Below, in pieces: positions 35,273 through 43,649 of a DNA stretch of 64,000 nt. The position numbers and the translations under genes are program-made. The notes beneath the pieces were generated by a model, which ran no database searches, was not told the DNA's origin, and saw only the letters and a list, made by a program, of their open reading frames with translations. Each line of letters opens with the position of its first letter. Positions within the stretch are counted from its first letter, which is position 1. Source of the DNA: Maribacter sp. MMG018 (lineage in GTDB: Bacteria > Bacteroidota > Bacteroidia > Flavobacteriales > Flavobacteriaceae); the NCBI RefSeq assembly GCF_018100785.1, contig NZ_JAGJEC010000001.1:558001-622000 (forward strand), given 5' to 3'.

Positions 35273-36565
35273 ATGATTGCAAAAACATCTGCACCCAAAA
35301 AACAAAGAAAGCAAGGCATGTTGGATAATGTCATGAGACAATTTGACAATGCGGCTGACATAATTGGGCTTAATCCCAATATTAGAAAAATATTGGAAGT
35401 AACGAACAATGAGCTTGTAGTTCATTTTCCTGTACGAATGGACGATGGTGAAGTAGAAATTTTCACTGGCTACCGCGTACAACACAATAATTCTTTAGGC
35501 CCCTACAAGGGAGGGCTTCGTTACCACCCTACGGTAGATATCGATGCTGCAAGAGCCTTGGCCATGTGGATGACATGGAAAACTTCTTTGGCGGGTCTGC
35601 CCTATGGTGGAGCTAAAGGTGGAATACAGCTAGATCCTACGAAATATTCCGATGCCGAGCTAGAACGTATTACCAGAAGGTTTACCTATGCCCTTGGTGA
35701 CAACATTGGACCAGAACTGGATATTCCGGCTCCGGATGTAAACACCAATCCACAGACAATGGCATGGATCCTAGATACTTTTATGTCTACAAAATCTCCT
35801 TCCGAACGCTCTACCAACATGCACGTGGTTACCGGTAAACCCATTGGTGCAGGTGGTTCTCAAGGTAGGGACAGGGCCACAGGATATGGCGTTTTCTTAA
35901 GTATAAAATTTTGGGCCGAACACAAAAATATCGACCTAAAAGACAAAAAGTTTACCGTACAAGGTTTTGGTAACGTTGGTTACTGGGCCGCTCATTTCTT
36001 AGAGCAAGAAGGTGCTATCATGACCGCCGTGCAAGATGCGTATGGCAGTATTGTTAACGAAGAAGGTATTTCTGTAGAAAACCTATTGGAGTATTCTAAG
36101 GCAAACAAAGGTAGTATTGTAGGGTATGCGAAAGCACATTCTATCGACAACAGTGAATTTTTTGGACTCGATTGCGATATCTGTATTCCTGCCGCTTTGG
36201 GTAACCAAATTACAGAAAAGAACGCTTCTAAGATAAAAGCATACCTGATTGCAGAAGGTGCTAACGGACCTACCGATGTAAAAGCAGAACAAATATTGCT
36301 TAAAAAAGGTGTCGAAATCATTCCTGATATACTTTGTAATTCCGGTGGGGTAATCGGTAGTTACTTTGAGTGGTTGCAAAACAGAAACGGAGAAATCTGG
36401 CAATTGGAAGAAGTTATGGCAAAACTAGAAAAGAAACTTAGAGAGTCTTTTAACAAAGTCATGGAAACTTCGAAAAAACGAAATGTAGACCTAAGGTCCG
36501 CAGCGTTTATTATCGCTATAGAAAGATTAGAGGAAGCTTATGTACAACGAGGAATTTTTCCATAA
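35273..36565 (+). CDS. gdhA: Glutamate dehydrogenase
   Basis: The 430-residue enzyme interconverts glutamate and 2-oxoglutarate plus ammonium. The substrate-binding region GPYKGGLRYHPTVD and the catalytic lysine segment GLPYGGAKGGIQ are present, as are ELDIPAPDVNT and the nucleotide-binding FTVQGFGNVGYWAA. The dinucleotide fold and ~430-residue length match the NAD-type hexameric GDHs. The next gene follows by 16 bases and the cluster continues to 37390, so nitrogen metabolism is placed beside the sigma-54 regulatory pair. Confidence 0.95.
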   Translation: MIAKTSAPKKQRKQGMLDNVMRQFDNAADIIGLNPNIRKILEVTNNELVVHFPVRMDDGEVEIFTGYRVQHNNSLGPYKGGLRYHPTVDIDAARALAMWMTWKTSLAGLPYGGAKGGIQLDPTKYSDAELERITRRFTYALGDNIGPELDIPAPDVNTNPQTMAWILDTFMSTKSPSERSTNMHVVTGKPIGAGGSQGRDRATGYGVFLSIKFWAEHKNIDLKDKKFTVQGFGNVGYWAAHFLEQEGAIMTAVQDAYGSIVNEEGISVENLLEYSKANKGSIVGYAKAHSIDNSEFFGLDCDICIPAALGNQITEKNASKIKAYLIAEGANGPTDVKAEQILLKKGVEIIPDILCNSGGVIGSYFEWLQNRNGEIWQLEEVMAKLEKKLRESFNKVMETSKKRNVDLRSAAFIIAIERLEEAYVQRGIFP

Positions 36566-36581
36566 TTAAAATCTGGTTAAA

Positions 36582-37001
36582 ATGAAATATGGTGTATTGG
36601 TCATAGAGAAAAAAGAATATGTACTCTTAAAAAAGTTAATGAACCTGTCAGGGTACTATAAAGATAGTACCCTTGGCAAATCTGTTCAAAAACTTGTTGG
36701 CGAAATGGAGACCGCCAAAATTTATGATGATGCCAATATGCCAAGCGATGTTATTCGTTTTAACTCTTCTGTCACCATAGTATCTGAAAATGGCTGGCGA
36801 AAACAGTTTAAGTTGGTAATGCCCAGCGATAGTGATGTAAAAAGTGATAAAATATCTATTCTCACCCCCATGGGGGCCGCAGTAATAGGTTATAGCGAAG
36901 GGGATACCATTATTTGGGAATTTCCTTCGGGAGAACAAAAACTTACTATAGAAAAGGTTGTTCAAGAGAACGAACCTATCAACTTAAATATGGTCTTATG
37001 A
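36582..37001 (+). CDS. GreA/GreB-family (Rnk-like) transcription factor
   Basis: The 139-residue protein has a short N-terminal helical region (YGVLVIEKKEYVLLKKLMNL) and a GreA/GreB C-terminal domain (SVTIVSENGWRKQFKLVMPSD, KISILTPMGAAVIGYSEGDTI, GEQKLTIEKVVQ). The lack of a long coiled coil is as in Rnk, which binds RNA polymerase without cleaving transcripts. It lies 16 bases after gdhA and overlaps the next gene by the ATGA signature. Confidence 0.85.
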   Translation: MKYGVLVIEKKEYVLLKKLMNLSGYYKDSTLGKSVQKLVGEMETAKIYDDANMPSDVIRFNSSVTIVSENGWRKQFKLVMPSDSDVKSDKISILTPMGAAVIGYSEGDTIIWEFPSGEQKLTIEKVVQENEPINLNMVL

Positions 37002-37390
37002 ACGGGCTTAAACCTTTTTACAACCATGAATCCGACGATAGGATCATGGTAAAAAAAGATACGCTGGAAGTCCGAAATTGGACCGATCATCTAGAGTATA
37101 TAAACGAAGAGCTGGATTATTTGCTGGATATTGAGGATAGCATGCTCAATAACTCTGAAATATACGCACAGTTACATGCTATACGAAGAGAGAATACCAT
37201 AAGATTAGCAACGTTGTACCGGTACCAAGGCACTATTAAAAATGCCGTGGAGTGCGATACACTTCAATGCGACTCTTATTACCTGAGCACTCACGAAAAA
37301 AATCGTAGTCTCTATATAGAACATATTCAAAAATATCGAAATATAAAATCAAAGATTTTATCAAAAATTTTATTGCATGCCAAAAGATAA
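36998..37390 (+). CDS. Small helical protein of unknown function
   Basis: The 130-residue protein starts at ATG 36998 inside the stop of the Rnk-like gene (4-base ATGA overlap). It is highly charged and helical (WTDHLEYINEELDYLLDIED, IYAQLHAIRRENTIRLATLY), with CDTLQCDSYY near residue 90 holding two cysteines and a Lys-rich end. I know no function. Tight coupling to the Rnk-like gene suggests the two act together, perhaps as partner proteins. Confidence 0.75.
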   Translation: MNGLKPFYNHESDDRIMVKKDTLEVRNWTDHLEYINEELDYLLDIEDSMLNNSEIYAQLHAIRRENTIRLATLYRYQGTIKNAVECDTLQCDSYYLSTHEKNRSLYIEHIQKYRNIKSKILSKILLHAKR

Positions 37391-37450
37391 CGAAACAACA
37401 TAAGGTCTAAGAAGAAAAAATGTCTTGGGGCCTAAAACAAAAACTACATC

Positions 37451-38296
37451 ATGGGAAAAAATATATTATTGCCAACAGATTTTTCAAGAAGTTCATGGAG
37501 TGCCATTCAATATGCCACTAGCCTTTTTGAAGATTGTGATTGCGATTTTTATATATTGAACACCTATGCGAAAGAAACCCACGGCCTAGACAACCTAACT
37601 CTTTTGGATCCCGATGAGGCTTTCAATAAAATGTCCGAGAAAAAATCAAAAGACGGGTTGGGCAACACCCTGGCCCGTCTTACCTTGGAGAACAACAACC
37701 CAGACCATCGTTTTCATGTATTGTCTAAATCCAACCTGTTTATTGATGTCGTTAAAGATGTCGTTAAAAACCTTTCTATAGACATGATCGTAATGGGGGC
37801 CAAGGGCGCCGGCAATAGAAGAGGGGACAACTACGGGAAAAACACTTTGGCCGTTATAGAGAATATTAGAAAATGTCCTATTCTGGTCGTGCCTAAAAAT
37901 GTTGCCTTTAAAACCTTGAGAGAAATTGTATTGGCCACTGACTTCAACACCAACTTTAACAGTTATGAAGTAAAGTGTTTGGCGGAAATTGCCAAATTAA
38001 CGAATGCAAACGTGCAAATATTAAGTTTAACGGACACCAAGGAACTCTCTTTAGAGCAAAGAAAAAACAAGATACTGTTACGAAAATTTCTTCAGGGCAT
38101 AGATCACTCTTTTAATGTATTGCACAATGTTGAAATGCCTACGGCCATAAGTTGCTTTATAGAAAGTCGAAAAAGCAATATGGTCAGTTATATCGATAAA
38201 AAACCTTCTTTTTTTAAAAGGCTAGGTTTCGGCAAGCCAACCTTGGGTAAACTGGGGTTTTATAAACATGTACCCGTCTTGGCACTACATGCATAA
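37451..38296 (+). CDS. Tandem universal stress protein (UspA family)
   Basis: The 281-residue protein contains two Usp domains. The first starts NILLPTDFSRSSWSAIQYAT and ends VMGAKGAGNRR..KCPILVVP, holding the glycine-rich ATP-loop region; the second starts EIVLATDFNTNFNSYE and ends with a shorter loop and HVPVLALHA. Usp proteins are induced by starvation and stress. The second domain lacks a clear ATP-binding motif, which suggests a regulatory role within the dimer-like protein. Confidence 0.92.
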   Translation: MGKNILLPTDFSRSSWSAIQYATSLFEDCDCDFYILNTYAKETHGLDNLTLLDPDEAFNKMSEKKSKDGLGNTLARLTLENNNPDHRFHVLSKSNLFIDVVKDVVKNLSIDMIVMGAKGAGNRRGDNYGKNTLAVIENIRKCPILVVPKNVAFKTLREIVLATDFNTNFNSYEVKCLAEIAKLTNANVQILSLTDTKELSLEQRKNKILLRKFLQGIDHSFNVLHNVEMPTAISCFIESRKSNMVSYIDKKPSFFKRLGFGKPTLGKLGFYKHVPVLALHA

Positions 38297-38415
38297 CAGG
38301 AAGGTTATCTCATTTTTCTTACATTCCATAATTTTATGTTATAACTACAGTTATTGAACTATAATTGCCGTTCATGATGTAATTTTGCTCTTTGTTAAGT
38401 TCAAAACAAAACACC

Positions 38416-39669
38416 ATGAATAACGGACTGTCGCGGCTTTTATATCATTATCTTTTAGAAACAGGTATGAGCGAAAAACTTGCCTCATATCTAAACTTAT
38501 TGGTTTTATTGGTTGGCGGTTTGCTCATAGCCCTATTTCTAGACCTTATTATCTGGAAAGTATTGCGATCCATATCATTACGATTGGCCAGAAAATCAAA
38601 AACCAACTATGATAATTTTTTAGTGACCAATAAGGTGCCTAGGTACCTTGCCCATATTATTCCCTTATCTATCTTGTTCGAATTGCGACCCTACACCTTT
38701 GTAGATTTTGAATATGCCGGCAACATAGCAAATAAAATACTTCAGATTGCCTTTGTAGTATTGACTCTATTGATCGTTAAAAGTGTTTTTAGAAGTACCA
38801 ACGACTACCTAAAGACCAAACGAAGGTTTCGCGATAAACCCATGGATAGCTACATACAGGTATTCATGATTTTTGCATGGTTCATTGGCACACTAACCAT
38901 TATTGCCATAATTACAGAGGTACAGATATGGAAATTTTTTACTGCCCTGGGCGCTGGCTCTGCCGTAATTCTATTGATATTTAAAGACTCTATTCTAGGG
39001 CTCGTAGCCAGTATACAGGTAAGTATCAATGATATGGTGCGGATCGGCGATTGGATCACTTTTGAAAAATATGGAGCCGATGGCGGCGTTATCGAAATTA
39101 CCCTTGCTACGGTAAAAGTGCAGAATTTTGATATGACGATTACCACCATACCTACGTACTCACTGATATCAGATTCTTTTAAAAACTGGCGGGGAATGCA
39201 AGAAGCAGGCGGAAGACGTATTAAACGCGCCTTGATTATTAGCCAAAAGAGTGTCCGGTTTTTAACAGGTGAAGATGTGGAGAACCTTAAAAAAATCCAA
39301 CTTATACAACCTTATCTTACCGCAAGAAACGAACAGATAGAATCGTACAATACCACAAACGAAGTAAATAAAGAATTGGAAATAAACGGTAGAAACCTTA
39401 CGAATATCGGGGTCTTTAGAAAATATGTGAACGACTATCTACAGAGCCATTCTGCCGTTAACAAGAACATGACCTTAATGGTGCGCCAATTAGCGCCCAC
39501 TTCTCAAGGTATACCATTAGAGGTCTATGCCTTTAGTTCTGATAAAAGATGGGAGAATTATGAATATATAATGGCCGATATCTTTGATCATCTTCTGGCG
39601 GCCCTGCCCTATTTCGGGTTAGAAGTTTTTGAACTACCTACTTCTTTGACCAATGCCCCAAAGGCGTAA
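38416..39669 (+). CDS. Small-conductance mechanosensitive channel (MscS family)
   Basis: Starting at ATG 38416 gives 417 residues. About five hydrophobic segments are followed by the MscS pore helix and beta domain: FFTALGAGSAVILLIFKDSILGLVASIQ, then RIGDWITFEKYGADGGVIEI and VQNFDMTITTIPTYSLISDSF. The long C-terminal domain (MREQLAP-like MVRQLAPTSQGIPLEVYAFS) is that of the YbdG/MscM group. It releases solutes on osmotic downshock. An earlier TTG (38392) is possible but less likely. Confidence 0.92.
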   Translation: MNNGLSRLLYHYLLETGMSEKLASYLNLLVLLVGGLLIALFLDLIIWKVLRSISLRLARKSKTNYDNFLVTNKVPRYLAHIIPLSILFELRPYTFVDFEYAGNIANKILQIAFVVLTLLIVKSVFRSTNDYLKTKRRFRDKPMDSYIQVFMIFAWFIGTLTIIAIITEVQIWKFFTALGAGSAVILLIFKDSILGLVASIQVSINDMVRIGDWITFEKYGADGGVIEITLATVKVQNFDMTITTIPTYSLISDSFKNWRGMQEAGGRRIKRALIISQKSVRFLTGEDVENLKKIQLIQPYLTARNEQIESYNTTNEVNKELEINGRNLTNIGVFRKYVNDYLQSHSAVNKNMTLMVRQLAPTSQGIPLEVYAFSSDKRWENYEYIMADIFDHLLAALPYFGLEVFELPTSLTNAPKA

Positions 39670-39674
39670 CCATT

Positions 39675-40574
39675 TTATCTTTTTACCAAGGTCGTATGTG
39701 GTTGTAGTTCTGTAATAGTGCCTACACCGTTCTTTTCCCCTTCGCTAGATATATACAAGGTACCGTTAGGGCTAAACGTTATACCTTCGGGCTGCGGAAA
39801 TAATGTTTCGTTCAACGTATATACGTTTTTTGTTTTTCCGTTTTTGTCTAAAATCAGCATCTTTGGGTGCGCCCCGTCCAGCAGATAAATTTCTTTTGTT
39901 TGGGGGTGAATCGCCATATCAGAAGGGCGAAAGGTTTTTTGAATCTTCTTTTTTCTGTAACGATCTAAAACCTCATCGGTCATATCGATCTTAAAAATAG
40001 GTTTTTCATCAAGCTCCCAATCCTTCAAAGAAAAGGCATAGACCCCTTTATATCTATCTGAATCAACTCCGCGCTCTTTTGGTATTACCAACAACCGGTC
40101 GTGTTCGTTATCAAGCTCCAAACTCTCCATATCGTTCTTTGTACTAAATAGGGTGTGATACTCCGTTAGTGTTCTATCCTCATTTTTGTAATTCTGGATG
40201 ATAGAAATTCTACCATTGCTCTCCAACACGTATGCGTTGTTATCGTCAACGGCCAAACCTTCATAATCACCGGCACCGCCAAATTCTATTTTCTGCACTA
40301 CCTTTTTTTTAAGTAGATCATATATAAATATGATCCCGTCTTCATCCTGTACCGCGGCAATGCTGTTTTCATCAACCCAATCTATCGCAGAAATCTCTTT
40401 AAGCTCTGTAGGCAACTCCCAACGGCCCGCTACCTCATAACGTACTTTGTCCGGGTCATCATTCGGGGTCCAATCCTTAAAGTTCGCATAAAGAAAAACC
40501 GACCCTATGAGCAGTGATGCCAATGTCCAAAACTTCACCTTTACCATATCCAAATTGTTGCTTTTCTCATTCAT
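39675..40574 (-). CDS. SdiA-regulated-domain protein (beta-propeller), membrane anchored
   Basis: The 299-residue protein has one N-terminal membrane segment (FWTLASLLIGSVFLYANF) and a propeller-like domain with YDVAGRW.LPTELKEISAIDW-type repeats (AGDYEGLAVDDNNAYVLESNG, QPEGITFSPNGTLYISSEG). This matches the SdiA-regulated family, whose role is unclear; relatives bind or hydrolyse phytate-like or other ligands. It converges with the MscS gene, five bases apart. Confidence 0.85.
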   Translation of the reverse strand: MNEKSNNLDMVKVKFWTLASLLIGSVFLYANFKDWTPNDDPDKVRYEVAGRWELPTELKEISAIDWVDENSIAAVQDEDGIIFIYDLLKKKVVQKIEFGGAGDYEGLAVDDNNAYVLESNGRISIIQNYKNEDRTLTEYHTLFSTKNDMESLELDNEHDRLLVIPKERGVDSDRYKGVYAFSLKDWELDEKPIFKIDMTDEVLDRYRKKKIQKTFRPSDMAIHPQTKEIYLLDGAHPKMLILDKNGKTKNVYTLNETLFPQPEGITFSPNGTLYISSEGEKNGVGTITELQPHTTLVKR

Positions 40575-40725
40575 TTTTAAATTTTTTGAATTTTCTAAGC
40601 TTACTGGCCTAAAATTAGACCTGAAATCTGTAAAGACCTTGGAATTAACGCAAGTAAGGATCTTTTGTCACTATTTTAACCTTTCGAGGCCTTTCTTTAA
40701 TAACTAAAGATGCCGTCTTGTTCTT

Positions 40726-41403
40726 TTAAACTCCTTGTAGTTTATACCCCACTCCATATACTGCTTCTATTTCAATAGCGGCCCCGGCATCCGAAAGTTT
40801 TTTGCGAAGGTTCTTTATTTGAGAGTATATAAAATCAAAACTATCGGCCTGGTCTATGTGATCGCCCCATACATGCTCTGCCAAGGCCATTTTTGTAACC
40901 AATCGTGTTTTATTTGAAATCATATACAGTAGAATATCATATTCTTTTCTGTTAAATATTATGTCTTTACCAGCTATGGCTACACTTCTACTCTCGGGAT
41001 CAATGACCAGATTGCCTATTTCTATATGTTTATTGCCTTCAAAACTTCGTCGGCGCACAACGGCCTTAACGCGTGCATGCAATTCGGCCATATGAAAAGG
41101 TTTTGGCAAGTAGTCATCCGCCCCTAGATCAAGGCCCTTTATACGATCGTCCAAAGAATCTTTTGCAGAAACAATAATTACACCATCTTCTTTTCCCTGG
41201 CTTTTAAGCTGTTCTAAAAGAGCCAGTCCATTACCATCTGGCAGCGTAATGTCCAATAGAATACAATCGTAATCGTACACCCCTATTTTTTCTTGGGCCG
41301 TGGTATAATCGCAAGCAGTCTCTACTATATACTTTTCGTGCTCCAGGGTCTGGCGCATATTCTCTAGCATCTGTGGCTCGTCCTCTACTATCAAAATCTT
41401 CAT
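40726..41403 (-). CDS. OmpR/PhoB-type response regulator
   Basis: The 225-residue regulator has a receiver domain (ILIVEDEPQMLENMRQTL, phosphoacceptor in YDCILLDITLPDG) and a winged-helix DNA-binding domain (IIFNRKEYDILLYMISNKTRLV, RKKLSDAGAAIEIEAVYGVGYKL). No histidine kinase gene is adjacent in either direction, so it is an orphan in this window. It is divergent from the metal cluster that starts at 41795. Confidence 0.93.
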   Translation of the reverse strand: MKILIVEDEPQMLENMRQTLEHEKYIVETACDYTTAQEKIGVYDYDCILLDITLPDGNGLALLEQLKSQGKEDGVIIVSAKDSLDDRIKGLDLGADDYLPKPFHMAELHARVKAVVRRRSFEGNKHIEIGNLVIDPESRSVAIAGKDIIFNRKEYDILLYMISNKTRLVTKMALAEHVWGDHIDQADSFDFIYSQIKNLRKKLSDAGAAIEIEAVYGVGYKLQGV

Positions 41404-41794
41404 CGGTATCCCATTTTATGACAAAAGTAGGATAGAATTCTAGAAAAAAATGGGAATCCCTCGCTTTAGCCAAATGAAAGAACACCCAACATGATTGTTA
41501 CCGAAAAAAAATCCTGAATAGGCACAATTCAACCTACATTAACACTGTATTCACTCTTTTTAAAAATTATTAATGCGATAATGTTGCAATAAGATAAATT
41601 CTTCTTAAGTTTGACAACTCTATTAAGACCGGATGATAAAAAATTGGAAAGAAATTTATTCCCCAACAATAAACAAAGTGCCCAATATATACACAATAGG
41701 CTTTAGCACTTTGTGCTCAAAATAAGACACTACATCCGGCCAAATCATCGTCGCAATAACCAGAAATTTTATACGAATACATTAAACAATAGCA
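41404..41794. other. Intergenic region before the metal-homeostasis cluster
   Basis: This 391-base AT-rich gap holds the promoters of the minus-strand regulator and the plus-strand MerC-like gene. A sequence GATAATGTTGCAATAAGAT at 41577-41595 looks weakly like a Fur/Zur-family operator half-palindrome, but it is not symmetrical and is 200 bases upstream, so I do not annotate it as an operator. No gene is seen. Confidence 0.4.
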
Positions 41795-42181
41795 ATGAAG
41801 ATAAAAAATCAAACTTTTGACATAATTGCACTCACCAGCTCTTTAATATGTGCTATTCATTGTGCCGCAGTGCCCATTTTACTCTCGTTCTCATCCTTAA
41901 CCAGTCTACATTTTTTACACAACCCCCTTATAGAGTGGTCGTTTATAGGGCTGGGTATATTATTTGTCTTTATTTCTCTATGGCCAAGCTATAAAAAAAC
42001 ACATCGTAGATCCAGGCCCTTGCTTATTGCCGCCGTTGGCTTTATTCTAATTGCCATAAGTCGACTACATTTTGGTGAAATATGGGAAGCCGTAAATACC
42101 GTAGCCGGAGCATTATTGGTTTCATCGGCCCATTATGTAAACTGGAAACTATTGCGTTGTAAAATAAATCATGGTCATTGA
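41795..42181 (+). CDS. MerC-domain membrane protein
   Basis: The 128-residue protein has four membrane segments and the MerC pattern: TSSLICAIHCAAVPILLSFSSL with a CxxxC pair in TM1, then VFISLWPSYKKTHRRSRP and a final SSAHYVNWKLLRC. MerC-type proteins transport mercury or related soft metals across the inner membrane, and Bacteroidota versions are widespread in metal clusters. It is first in a plus-strand series of metal-related genes. Confidence 0.85.
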   Translation: MKIKNQTFDIIALTSSLICAIHCAAVPILLSFSSLTSLHFLHNPLIEWSFIGLGILFVFISLWPSYKKTHRRSRPLLIAAVGFILIAISRLHFGEIWEAVNTVAGALLVSSAHYVNWKLLRCKINHGH

Positions 42182-42253
42182 CTTCATATTTGGTTCCCAT
42201 TACCAAGAACTTTAATATCATCTTAACCTTTTTTATTATAACTTTATTGATCA

Positions 42254-42559
42254 ATGCACAAAGGCTTAGTGAAACATACCATTGGCTTTTTCTTTTTGTC
42301 CATTTTCCTCATGGTAAAAATGGCCGGCCTTCACGTGCTTGCCCATGATATTGATCAAGACCACTATGCCCATTGCGTCGTTTGCGACCACGTTGTCAAA
42401 ATTCAGCACACGCCAGAGATATTTCCCCTAACTCCCGACTATACGGTTGCACTTATTGCACCGACACCTCAAAAAATAATTACCCAAGAGTACAAATTTC
42501 TTTTAGACGGTATTCTTGCCAGCGACCGGCTCTTTTCTAGACCACCTCCACTTATATAA
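42254..42559 (+). CDS. Small membrane/exported protein with HCVVCDH motif
   Basis: The 101-residue protein has one N-terminal hydrophobic segment (HTIGFFFLSIFLMVKMAGL) and then HVLAHDIDQDHYAHCVVCDHVVKIQHTP, a dense cluster of His and Cys that could bind a metal ion such as zinc. The C-terminus is proline-rich (RPPPLI). I do not recognise a named family. Its place between the MerC-like and ABC genes supports a metal-related role. Confidence 0.6.
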   Translation: MHKGLVKHTIGFFFLSIFLMVKMAGLHVLAHDIDQDHYAHCVVCDHVVKIQHTPEIFPLTPDYTVALIAPTPQKIITQEYKFLLDGILASDRLFSRPPPLI

Positions 42560-42932
42560 CCATATCCCAATAATTTGGTTGTTTACATTCTATAGTTCTT
42601 AAGACAAGAGTGTTTTCTCTAGCCTTATTATCGTAATGTACCAAACCGTGTTCTTTATGAATCATTGGCTATCGGGTACATATGAAAACTATTTCTGTGG
42701 TATCCTTTTTCATACTGCCCGGATCAAGTATAAATCTAGAGCTAATATTCTTTCCAAGATTCAAAAGAAAGTTAGTGTATTCCACTATTAAACACTGATA
42801 TTCAATACACATAAAACGCTGACCTCAGCAGACATATATTGTTTTCAGTTCTGTTTTCCTCTAACCAAACAAGGGTTCTAAATAAAGTCAAGAGTAATTG
42901 ATTTTAACCAAATACAACTAAAATAAACCACT
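42560..42932. other. Intergenic region with an inverted repeat before the ABC operon
   Basis: This 373-base gap contains a perfect 7-bp inverted repeat (42775-42781 with 42804-42810, 22-base spacer), within which a further AGTGT/ACACT repeat lies. It could be an operator or hairpin for the operon starting at 42933. I see no gene. Confidence 0.4.
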
Positions 42933-43649
42933 ATGATCTCAACGAACAAGCTTACCAAAAAATTTGGCGATTTTACCGCCGTCGACAACCTTACCCTTTC
43001 GGTAAAAGAAGGGGAAATACTCTGCCTGCTAGGCGCAAACGGAGCGGGTAAATCTACCACCATAAATATGTTGTTGGGCTTTATAAAACCAACTTCGGGC
43101 ACAGCAGAAATACATGGTCTCGATGTCGCCAAAAACAACCTGAAAACGAAGGAGTTCATTACCTATATCCCCGAAAACCTAATGCTCTACCCTAGTCTAA
43201 CGGCCGTTGAAAACCTTGATTATTTTGCCGGAATAGCAGGAAAAGAACTGTCGCCACAAATGTTGACGGATTTTTTAAAAGAGGCAGGGCTGCAGGAAGA
43301 AGCTTTTCAAAAACGCATCTCCACCTTTTCAAAAGGAATGCGCCAAAAAGTAGGGATCGCCCTTGCCCTTGCCAAAGACACCAAGGTATTGCTGTTGGAC
43401 GAACCCACTTCAGGTCTTGACCCAAAAGCCAGTAACGAATTTGGAGAACTGTTGCAAAAGCTAAAAAACAAGGGAGTAGCCATATTAATGGCCACCCATG
43501 ATCTGTTCAGGGCAAAGGAAGTGGCTACCCACATCGGAATTATGAAAGATGGCAAATTGCGCCAGCAATTTGTCGCCGAGAACATTTCTCTTCCAGAATT
43601 GGAAAAAGCATATCTAGATACCATGAACTATAAAGAGGCTTTATCATGA
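42933..43649 (+). CDS. ABC transporter ATP-binding protein (DUF3526 exporter type)
   Basis: The 238-residue ATPase has Walker A GANGAGKSTTIN near residues 35-46, signature FSKGMRQKVGIALAL and Walker B VLLLDEPTSGLDP. It overlaps the first DUF3526 permease by four bases (ATGA), so the ATPase and two permeases form one ABC-2-type complex. Comparable NosF/NosY-like sets in Bacteroidota serve copper or other metal-enzyme maturation; the substrate here is not established. Confidence 0.93.
   Translation: MISTNKLTKKFGDFTAVDNLTLSVKEGEILCLLGANGAGKSTTINMLLGFIKPTSGTAEIHGLDVAKNNLKTKEFITYIPENLMLYPSLTAVENLDYFAGIAGKELSPQMLTDFLKEAGLQEEAFQKRISTFSKGMRQKVGIALALAKDTKVLLLDEPTSGLDPKASNEFGELLQKLKNKGVAILMATHDLFRAKEVATHIGIMKDGKLRQQFVAENISLPELEKAYLDTMNYKEALS

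Noticed and set aside
36914-36997. Longer start for the small protein after the Rnk-like gene
   Set aside because: The extra N-terminus would be read inside the Rnk-like gene in another frame; the ATGA overlap at 36998 is the natural start.
38280-38300. Sigma-54 promoter before the MscS gene (TTGGCAC...TGC)
   Set aside because: The spacing between GG and GC is eight bases, not ten, and it lies within the coding end of the Usp gene.
41577-41595. Fur/Zur operator before the MerC-like gene
   Set aside because: Only one half matches a Fur-family pattern and it lies about 200 bases upstream of the start codon.
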